Origin: an uncultured Prevotella sp.
Lineage (GTDB): Bacteria > Bacteroidota > Bacteroidia > Bacteroidales > Bacteroidaceae
Assembly: GCA_900543155.1 (NCBI GenBank)
Contig: UQQN01000010.1
Coordinates: 1-39,398, forward strand
Reading direction: 5' to 3'
DNA length: 39,398 nucleotides
Shown here: one piece after another, positions 34,051 through 39,398 of the stretch
Numbering within the stretch: the first letter of the stretch is position 1
Layout of the letters: each line of letters opens with the position of its first letter
Made by a program: the position numbers and the translations under genes
The notes under the pieces: generated by a model
The model's database searches: none
The model's input: only the letters and a program-made list of their open reading frames with translations
What the model was told of the DNA's origin: nothing

Positions 34051-34205
34051 TAGTTTGGAGTTCCTAGGTTATGAGGTTATAAAGTTACCTTCAGTCGCTC
34101 ACAACATTCTCAACGTCCTTCAGGCTATCAGATTAGCAATACATATATTATAACCTTATAACCTAAAAACTTAAAACCCCCTTATAACCTAAAAACTTAA
34201 AACTT
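34051..34205. repeat. Intergenic TIR element, nuoH-nuoI gap
   Basis: A third near copy of the 32255/32727 elements; small changes such as CAACGTCCTTCAGG. The right arm is present twice (TTATAACCTAAAAACTTAAAAC repeated). No ORF. Confidence 0.8.
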
Positions 34206-34210
34206 ATTTA

Positions 34211-35296
34211 TTAGAACGTCCACCCCATAGCCACGCAAAGTGCCATGAGAACGAGGTTAACCATGCTAAAGGGCACAAGATACTTCCACTCAAGCGAAAG
34301 AATTTGGTCAATACGCAAGCGGGGGAAAGTCCAACGCAACCACATAAGCAAGAACACCACGAAGAACGTCTTACCAATAAACCATACGGCACCGGGAATC
34401 ACATCCATCACCCCATTAAAGGCATCGAGACCGTAGATGTGCAACGGCGCCCAACCACCCAAGAAGATGGTGCTTGCCATACCCGCACAAATAAAGAGGT
34501 TCAAGTATTCAGCCAAATAGTAATAGCCAAAGTGCATACCCGAATATTCGGTATGATAACCCGCAGTCAACTCACTTTCGCACTCAGGCAAGTCGAAAGG
34601 ACCACGGTTACACTCTGCATTACCAGCCACCAAGTAAATAAGGAAGGCAATTACAGCGGGAATGTGTCCACGGCAAATATTCCAACCATTCAAATACTGG
34701 TCGTTACAGATTTCGCTAAACGACATCGTACCCGTCAAGCAAATCATTGCCAACATAGTCATACCAATTGACAACTCATAGCTAATAATCTGTGCACCAC
34801 TACGCATGGCACCAATCAGCGAGTACTTATTGTTCGAACTCCAACCAGCGAGCAGAATACCCACTACGCCAATCGAAGACATAGCCAAGAAGAAGAACAC
34901 GCCCACATTAAAATCAATGATATGCGCACCCTTGTTCCAGGGCAGACAAGCGAAGGTGACCATCGAAGCCGTCACAACGAGGAAGGGAGCCAAGTTGTGA
35001 AGGAAGAGGTCGCTCTGTCGCATACTAATAATCTCCTTAGTCAGCATTTTAAACACATCGCTGAACACTTGGAGAAGGCCCCACTTACCTACACGCATCG
35101 GACCGAGTCGGCACTGAAAGAAAGCGCAGACCTTGCGTTCCATGTAGATGAGGGCAATGGCAAACACAGCATACAGAGTAATAATGACCAATGCCACGAG
35201 GATGCTCTCTGTCAAGATCGCGCCCCACTCAGCAAAGCCACAAGTACCCATTAAGAACGTGTGTAGCCAGTTTGTTACTATACTAAAGTCAAACAT
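34211..35296 (-). CDS. nuoH: NADH-quinone oxidoreductase subunit H
   Basis: The quinone-site membrane subunit (ND1 homologue), 361 residues, eight helices in the family. The conserved cytoplasmic loops are clear: QCRLGPMRVGKWGLLQVFSD after the first helix, and RGPFDLPECESELTAGYHTE followed by EYSGMHFGYYYLAEY, which form the quinone tunnel with NuoB and NuoCD. Normal length. A tandem repeat lies directly upstream, between it and the four-helix-bundle gene. Confidence 0.96.
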   Translation of the reverse strand: MFDFSIVTNWLHTFLMGTCGFAEWGAILTESILVALVIITLYAVFAIALIYMERKVCAFFQCRLGPMRVGKWGLLQVFSDVFKMLTKEIISMRQSDLFLHNLAPFLVVTASMVTFACLPWNKGAHIIDFNVGVFFFLAMSSIGVVGILLAGWSSNNKYSLIGAMRSGAQIISYELSIGMTMLAMICLTGTMSFSEICNDQYLNGWNICRGHIPAVIAFLIYLVAGNAECNRGPFDLPECESELTAGYHTEYSGMHFGYYYLAEYLNLFICAGMASTIFLGGWAPLHIYGLDAFNGVMDVIPGAVWFIGKTFFVVFLLMWLRWTFPRLRIDQILSLEWKYLVPFSMVNLVLMALCVAMGWTF

Positions 35297-35301
35297 AAAA
35301 T

Positions 35302-35526
35302 AGTTTTTAGTTTTTAGGTTATGAGGTTATAAAGTCACCTTTAATCACTCATTTCCCAAAAACGTATAACTTATAAAAGTTTTTAGTTTTTAGGTTATGA
35401 GGTTATAAAGTCTCCTTTAATCGCTCATTTCCCAAGAACGTATAACTTATAAAAGTTTTTAGTTTTTAGGTTATGAGGTTATAAAGTCACCTTTAATCGC
35501 TCATTTCCCAAGAACGTATAACTTAT
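35302..35526. repeat. Three 76-bp tandem copies of the TIR left arm
   Basis: Copies start at 35302, 35378 and 35454, with a period of 76 bp and only a few differences. Each begins AGTTTTTAGTTTTTAGG and runs through GAGGTTATAAAGTC. The third ends by overlapping the stop codon of the four-helix-bundle gene. They are the left arm of the inverted repeats that flank that gene. Confidence 0.9.
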
Positions 35527-35906
35527 GAATTTAGATTCTCTGCAAATTTATATTTCAGTCCTCTGATAAGTTTCGCAACAAACTCAAAGGCGGGTTTCAG
35601 GGACTCAACTTCTTCAAGCGAGAAATAATCCAAGTCAGAACCTACCACCAACTGATTATAAACTTCAGCCAATGAACCATAGGCTATTTCGAGAAAATGG
35701 ATTTTCTCTTTATAAGAAAAACGTGCGCTTCCTTCCGCTATGTTCGACGTAACAGAAATCATAGCACGTCGTATTTGATTTCCCAATGCGTACTTCTCAT
35801 AATCAGGTAATCGAAGGGTGAGCTGATAAACCAACTTTGTTAAGAGTCTTGCCTCTTGCCACACCTTGAGTCCTTCAAACGAGAACAGAGTATCTGATTT
35901 TTGCAT
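35523..35906 (-). CDS. Four-helix-bundle protein (S23/IVP-like)
   Basis: A 127-residue protein of the four-helix-bundle (S23, 23S rRNA intervening-sequence protein) family. The diagnostic features are FEGLKVWQEARLLTKLVYQL at the start, LPDYEKYALGNQIRRAMISV, then VTSNIAEGSARFSYKEKIHF and FLEIAYGSLAEVYNQLVV, and a final helix to FVAKLIRGLKYKF. The family is named from proteins encoded in rRNA intervening sequences, and the diversity-generating-retroelement protein Avd has the same fold; most members have unknown roles. Here it lies inside the nuo operon on the same strand, between nuoH and nuoCD, and is flanked by inverted repeats shared with ORF-less elements in the neighbouring gaps. It is not a complex I gene. 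Confidence 0.93.
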   Translation of the reverse strand: MQKSDTLFSFEGLKVWQEARLLTKLVYQLTLRLPDYEKYALGNQIRRAMISVTSNIAEGSARFSYKEKIHFLEIAYGSLAEVYNQLVVGSDLDYFSLEEVESLKPAFEFVAKLIRGLKYKFAENLNS

Positions 35907-35957
35907 TTATATTATTTATTGGAGATTTAATAGAGATTTTAATAGAGGAGCAGTAAC

Positions 35958-36058
35958 AAGGTCAGGTAAGGTAAGGTAACTTTATAACCTTATAACCTCA
36001 AAACTTACCCCTAAGGTCAGGTAACCTTATAACCTTATAACCTCAAAACTTAAAACTC
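35958..36058. repeat. Two copies of the TIR right arm
   Basis: Two copies, about 35958-36007 and 36013-36058, contain TTATAACCTTATAACCTC followed by AAAACTTA. Their complement matches the left arm at 35302-35526 over ~31 bp with a few changes, so the four-helix-bundle gene sits between inverted repeats. Confidence 0.85.
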
Positions 36059-36062
36059 CCCA

Positions 36063-37775
36063 TCACCTGTCAATATCCGGCACAACATAGTCAACCGTAC
36101 CACCGATGGTAATCAAGTCGGCCAACATATTGCCAGAGCAAGCAGTATCCATTACAGCTACCAAAGGCAAACCTGTTGAGCGATAGTGTAAACGATAAGG
36201 ACTCTTATCGCCCTTGCTCTCGATAAATACACCCATACGGCCACGGCTACCTTCTACTTCGCTGTAGAAAGTGCCCACGGGGAGTTTGATGATAGGCTTC
36301 ATCTTCTCCTGGTAGTTACCCTCGGGAATGTTGTCAATAAGTTGTTCAATAATATTGAGGCTCTCCTTAATTTCGTCCAAACGAATCATGTAGCGAGCAA
36401 ACGAGTCACCCTCAGTACGCACCACCTCGTTAAACTGCACGCGGTCGTAAGCAGCATAAGGACGAATTTTACGCAAGTCGTTGTGCCAACCTGAGGCACG
36501 ACCCGTACCACCTGTACAACCAAACGAAATCACCTGCTCCTTCGTCAACACACCTACGCCCTTCGAACGGTTTTGGAAGATGACGTTGCCTGTAAAGATG
36601 TCGTGATACTCTTGAATGTTCTTACGCATAATTTGAATGAACTCCTTCACACGTTTCTGGAAGTTCGGATGGATGTCATACATCACACCGCCAATCGTGT
36701 TATAGTTCAAAATCAAACGTCCGCCACAAGTCTCCTCAAAAATATCGAGAATCTTTTCGCGGTCGCGGAAGGCATACAAGAATGCTGTGGTAGCACCCAA
36801 GTCTTGGCAAAGACAGCCAAAGAAAAGAATGTGCGAGTCAATACGCTGCAACTCGTCCATAATCGTACGGATTACCTGTACGCGGTCGCTCACCTCTACA
36901 CCCATGGCATGTTCAATACACATACACAGCGCGTGACGGTTCTGCATAGCACCCAAGTAGTCCAAACGGTCAGTCAGCGCCAAAGTCTGCGGATAAGTCA
37001 TACTTTCGCTAATCTTCTCCACACCACGGTGAATGTAACCCAGCACAGGGTCGATTTTGCGAATCGTCTCACCCTCCAAGTCCACGCGGAAGTGAAGCAC
37101 ACCGTGAGTAGAAGGGTGTTGCGGACCAATATTCACCACATAATCGTCGGCACCAAAAATTTCGTGCTCCACCTTATTGATAGAGCCATCCTGTTGCAAC
37201 TGATATTCATACGTCACATCAGCCAAAGGCTCATTCGTCATGTGCTGCGGATCAAAAGGATTATCCTTCTCAGGGTCGTTATCCTTACGGAAAGGATAGC
37301 CCACCCAATCCTCGCGCATAAACAAGCGGCGCATGTCAGGATGGTTTGTAAAGATAATGCCATAGAAGTCATAAACCTCACGCTCATACACGTTAGCAAT
37401 ATCCCAAAGGTCGCTAACCGAGGGAATCATGGGGTTTTCGCGGTCTTCTACCACACACTTCACACAAGCCTGCTTATGGTTTTCAGTATTCTCCACCTGA
37501 TAAACCACACCGATACCCTCTTCCATCCAGTCCACACCCGTGAGGTTCAGCAAAAAGTCCATGCCCTCCTCATCGTGCAAACGCTTCATTTCAGCATGCA
37601 AGTCAGCAGCCGAAACAGTTTTAGGTTTCAGTTCGTTTACAGCAGGTTTCGCAGGAGCAGCGGCAGGGCGTGCTACTGCAGGACGTGCTGCAGGTTTAGC
37701 GGCAGCAGTTGCAGGGGCAGCAGGTTTCTGTGCCTCCGCGTTCTGGTTTGCTGTAGGATTCAATTCTTCGCTCAT
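36063..37775 (-). CDS. nuoCD: Fused NADH-quinone oxidoreductase subunits C and D
   Basis: A fusion of the 30-kDa and 49-kDa subunits, 570 residues. Residues 8-46 are an Ala/Pro/Lys-rich linker of low complexity. The NuoC part follows (MDFLLNLTGVDW, YEREVYDFYGIIF, MRRLFMREDWVGYPFRKD). The NuoD part begins near residue 205 with NIGPQHPSTHGVLHF and contains DPVLGYIHRGVEK, GRLILNYNTIGGV and the C-terminal TIGGTVDYVVPDIDR. The NuoD quinone-site histidine (HPSTHGV) is present. It starts within the stop of nuoB (ATGA overlap). Confidence 0.96.
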   Translation of the reverse strand: MSEELNPTANQNAEAQKPAAPATAAAKPAARPAVARPAAAPAKPAVNELKPKTVSAADLHAEMKRLHDEEGMDFLLNLTGVDWMEEGIGVVYQVENTENHKQACVKCVVEDRENPMIPSVSDLWDIANVYEREVYDFYGIIFTNHPDMRRLFMREDWVGYPFRKDNDPEKDNPFDPQHMTNEPLADVTYEYQLQQDGSINKVEHEIFGADDYVVNIGPQHPSTHGVLHFRVDLEGETIRKIDPVLGYIHRGVEKISESMTYPQTLALTDRLDYLGAMQNRHALCMCIEHAMGVEVSDRVQVIRTIMDELQRIDSHILFFGCLCQDLGATTAFLYAFRDREKILDIFEETCGGRLILNYNTIGGVMYDIHPNFQKRVKEFIQIMRKNIQEYHDIFTGNVIFQNRSKGVGVLTKEQVISFGCTGGTGRASGWHNDLRKIRPYAAYDRVQFNEVVRTEGDSFARYMIRLDEIKESLNIIEQLIDNIPEGNYQEKMKPIIKLPVGTFYSEVEGSRGRMGVFIESKGDKSPYRLHYRSTGLPLVAVMDTACSGNMLADLITIGGTVDYVVPDIDR

Positions 37776-38407
37776 GCCTCTTCCTCCTGATTATAGATTT
37801 GTTCTTCTTTCTTTTCAGCCACCACCTTGAAGGGGTCCTTCTGTTTGCGGTTAGTAGTACCAAAGAAGTTTTCAACTTTCACAATACGCTGCAGCTGCAT
37901 CATACCATAAAGAAAAGCCTCAGGACGTGGAGGACATCCCGGCACATACACGTCAACGGGAATAATCTTATCCACACCATTCAGCACGTGGTACGACTTA
38001 GTGAACGGACCACCCGAAATAGAGCAACCACCAATAGCCACCACATATTTAGGGTCAGCCATTTGGTCGTAAAGACGTCGAAGCACGGGCGCCATTTTCG
38101 TAGTAATCGTACCGCACACCAAAATCACGTCAGCCTGACGGGGTGAGTTACGAGTCACCTCAAAGCCAAAACGTGCGATGTCATAGCGAGCTGCACACAC
38201 CGCCATAAATTCGATACCACAGCACGAGGTAGCGAAAGTGAGCGGCCAAAGAGAGTTAGAACGGCCCCAGTCGATGAGGTCGTCGAGCTTGCGCACAATA
38301 ATGTTAGCGCCGCCCGCATTAAGTTCTTCAACGAGTTTTTCGTAAGTCTCGTTGTCCTTGAATTCCTCGTAAGGAATCGACTTGATTTTTGCTCTTTTCA
38401 TTGCCAT
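37772..38407 (-). CDS. nuoB: NADH-quinone oxidoreductase subunit B ([4Fe-4S] N2)
   Basis: The subunit that holds cluster N2, the last iron-sulphur centre before quinone. The four ligands are the tandem Cys62-Cys63 in TSCCGIEFM and the cysteines in GGCSISGGPF and VPGCPPRPEAF. I chose the ATG at 38407 (MAMKRAKIKSIPYEEF) because it agrees with the family N-terminus; the frame stays open to 38626 but that part lies over nuoA. A second ATG at 38401 forms an ATGA overlap with the nuoA stop. Length 211. The charged C-terminal tail (EEQIYNQEEEA) is a little longer than usual. Confidence 0.95.
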   Translation of the reverse strand: MAMKRAKIKSIPYEEFKDNETYEKLVEELNAGGANIIVRKLDDLIDWGRSNSLWPLTFATSCCGIEFMAVCAARYDIARFGFEVTRNSPRQADVILVCGTITTKMAPVLRRLYDQMADPKYVVAIGGCSISGGPFTKSYHVLNGVDKIIPVDVYVPGCPPRPEAFLYGMMQLQRIVKVENFFGTTNRKQKDPFKVVAEKKEEQIYNQEEEA

Positions 38408-38748
38408 TTCAACGCTCCTTTCCTCCAGGCATAAGCCAAGCCCAGAACTAAAATAAACAGGAAGAAGAGCACGCTCAGCAATCCCGCAGGACCAAATGAG
38501 CGCATCACGACGGCCCAGGGGAACAGGAACATCGTTTCTACGTCGAACATCAGGAAGAGAATGGCGAACAAGTAATAACCCACACGGAACTGCATCCATG
38601 ATCGTCCACGTGTAGGAATACCACATTCATAAGCTTCCTCCTTCTGTGCGTTGTAGCTTCGCGGCGAAATCAGTTTCGCTAAAATCGTCACAATGCCTAC
38701 GAACGCCAACCCTGTCAGCAATGCAGTGACAAATAAGGTAAAGTTCAT
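38398..38748 (-). CDS. nuoA: NADH-quinone oxidoreductase subunit A
   Basis: The first gene of the operon, a 116-residue membrane subunit with three helices (ND3 homologue). The conserved loop SPRSYNAQKEEAYECGIPT and the helix-2 motif FDVETMFLFPWAV are present. The loop cysteine (YECG) is the one that reports the active/deactive state in mitochondrial complex I. Its stop overlaps the start region of nuoB. A structured leader of about 300 nt precedes it. Confidence 0.96.
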   Translation of the reverse strand: MNFTLFVTALLTGLAFVGIVTILAKLISPRSYNAQKEEAYECGIPTRGRSWMQFRVGYYLFAILFLMFDVETMFLFPWAVVMRSFGPAGLLSVLFFLFILVLGLAYAWRKGALKWQ

Positions 38749-38883
38749 AGCTCTTTAAATGTTATGTTAATAATGTTGTTTTGAAACTTTTTTAGTTTTA
38801 AGCGCTGCACGCGAGGGTTGCGTTTAGTGTTTAAAACTGCGTCAGACGCGGTACGAATGTCGAAGGGTCTTGCCAGTGTGCAA

Positions 38884-38932
38884 GACGAAAAACCCGCATC
38901 ATGCAGGGGATAGGGCATCCCTGATGTGCGGG
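38884..38932 (-). terminator. Terminator-like hairpin 2 in the nuo leader
   Basis: Arms starting CCCGCAC and ending GTGCGGG-type pairs (38893-38932) make a long GC-rich stem with a few mismatches and the loop GCCCT; TTTTT follows directly on the minus strand. It can end transcription before nuoA. Confidence 0.5.
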
Positions 38933-38935
38933 CAC

Positions 38936-38969
38936 AAAAAATCAGCGACTGGACACACTTGTCCGCCGC
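38936..38969 (-). terminator. Terminator-like hairpin 1 in the nuo leader
   Basis: GCGGC-GGACA (loop AGTG) TGTCC-A-GTCGC forms ten pairs with one bulged A, and TTTTTT follows within three bases on the minus strand. It stands about 190 nt before the nuoA ATG. Confidence 0.55.
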
Positions 38970-39053
38970 TTCATATTGATTTTTACCAGTTGTACACACC
39001 AAAGGTGTACTCACATAGCAGCCCTTTTTCACTGTACTTCGTCTTTTGCACTG

Positions 39054-39084
39054 CAAAGTTAGTGCAAGGTGAGCGAAGAGCAAA
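39054..39084 (-). promoter_or_regulatory. Consensus promoter of the nuo operon
   Basis: On the minus strand TTTG (39081-39084), 19 nt, TAACTTTG (39054-39061) is a full match to the Bacteroidetes promoter. It lies in the arm of the innermost hairpin repeat. Transcription would start near 39047, giving a leader of roughly 300 nt. Confidence 0.7.
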
Positions 39085-39398
39085 GAAAAAATGCAATTTT
39101 TTGATTTGCTCTTCCGAACCGCAGCCTAACTTGCACACCGTGAAAGTTAGTGCAAGGTGAGCGAAGTACAAAATGAAAGTCAAAAAAACTTTCATTTTTA
39201 ATTCCGAACCGCAGCCTAACTTGACGAAGAAAAGTTAGTGCAAACCGAACGCAGTACAAAGAAAAAAAAGCATTTTTTTTATTGGGACTGCTGAGGTGCA
39301 GCCTAACTTGCACATCGTGAAAGTTAGTGCAAGGTGAGCGAAGAGCAAAGAAAAAATGCAATTTTTTGATTTGCTCTTCCGAACCGCAGCCTAACTTG
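39054..39398 (-). repeat. Tandem array of four hairpin repeats upstream of the nuo operon
   Basis: Units start near 39058, 39145, 39232 and 39320, about 80-90 bp each; the last is cut by the window end. Each unit has AGTTAGTGCAA, a long A/T-rich hairpin, and CCTAACTTG. Units 1 and 4 are identical over their shared length; units 2 and 3 have different stem sequences that still pair. The same type of unit occurs at 12781-12863 and, degenerate, at 25798-25853. Apparent minus-strand ORFs across the array come from the repetition. Confidence 0.85.

Larger units (their letters stand above)
38840..39013 (-). promoter_or_regulatory. Structured nuo leader with two terminator-like hairpins
   Basis: Read on the minus strand: a hairpin 39013-38997 (GTACACC...GGTGTGTAC), a GC-rich hairpin 38969-38945 followed by TGATTTTTT, a second GC-rich hairpin 38932-38893 followed by TTTTTCG, a 7-bp hairpin GTCTTGC/GCAAGAC (38886-38867) and GCGTC/GACGC (38850-38840). 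nuoA starts 92 nt further on. The order fits an attenuated or riboswitch-like leader, or a separate small RNA that ends at one of the terminator-like stems. The open frame across it (38745-39083) is not a likely protein. Confidence 0.5.

Noticed and set aside
35302..35526. CRISPR array
   Set aside because: The 76-bp units are contiguous, with no distinct spacers and no cas genes nearby; they are tandem copies of an inverted-repeat arm.
36573..37790. 405-codon plus-strand ORF opposite nuoCD
   Set aside because: It is antisense to the well-conserved nuoCD gene, with a Leu/His-rich composition typical of a shadow frame, and has no recognisable domain or promoter.
38408..38626. N-terminal extension of nuoB by 73 codons
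   Set aside because: The extension lies over nuoA in another frame and is absent from the family; the ATG at 38407 matches the usual NuoB N-terminus.
38745..39083. Minus-strand ORF of 112 codons over the nuo leader
   Set aside because: It runs through several GC-rich hairpins and overlaps the nuoA start; the composition does not look like a protein and the region is better explained as a structured leader.
39059..39361. Minus-strand ORF with repeated FALRSPCTNF-like segments
   Set aside because: The protein repeats are only the translation of the tandem hairpin units.

Overview
The window looks like a chromosomal segment of a Bacteroidales bacterium, most like the Prevotella/Alloprevotella group. 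The support is: promoters of the Bacteroidetes type (TTTG, about 19 nt, TAnnTTTG), start codons with A-rich leaders and no Shine-Dalgarno, a fused NuoCD in a complex I operon without NuoE/F/G, a long Bacteroidetes-type LptF/LptG permease next to ribBA, and a secreted protein with a type IX-like C-terminal tail. The genus is an inference. No phage, integrase, transposase or CRISPR array was seen.

Layout. (1) 1-9943: two exported proteins (an 898-residue surface protein of unknown function and an RsiV/DUF3298-type protein), a membrane-anchored AraC-like regulator on the minus strand, a cytoplasmic S9 prolyl-oligopeptidase-family enzyme, and a 939-residue exported MG2-like protein. (2) 10038-12889: purT, a possible 53-residue ORF, a tRNA with anticodon CAT and a textbook promoter, a 76-residue hypothetical gene, and a repeat-rich stretch. 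That stretch holds a tandem duplication which looks like two copies of a ~70-nt structured RNA, followed by a hairpin repeat carrying the promoter of the next operon. (3) 12890-18464: lptF/G-type permease, ribBA, a Bax inhibitor-1 family membrane protein and a class I aminotransferase. (4) 18614-24656, minus strand: a heavy-metal efflux operon read as small His-rich exported protein, adaptor, RND pump, TolC-like channel. (5) 24757-27091: two glycosyltransferases separated by an inverted-repeat segment. (6) 27209-39084, minus strand: the operon nuoA-B-CD-(four-helix-bundle gene)-H-I-J-K-L-M-N, with a ~300-nt structured leader and a tandem array of promoter-type hairpin repeats upstream.

How the genes work together. 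The nuo genes make an 11-protein-type proton-pumping complex I core without the NADH-oxidising module, so electrons must enter from another donor. The efflux genes form one tripartite metal exporter. lptF/G-type permease, ribBA and the aminotransferase are housekeeping genes of envelope, flavin and amino-acid metabolism.

The most unusual content is repetitive. A family of intergenic elements with terminal inverted repeats occupies the gaps of the nuo operon from nuoCD to nuoL. One member carries a four-helix-bundle (S23/IVP-like) gene between the same inverted repeats, which looks like an ORF-bearing member of a miniature mobile-element family. A second, unrelated family of hairpin repeats carries a consensus promoter in one arm and sits directly upstream of both the lptF/G and nuo operons. 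In each place only the copy nearest the gene has an intact -7 box.
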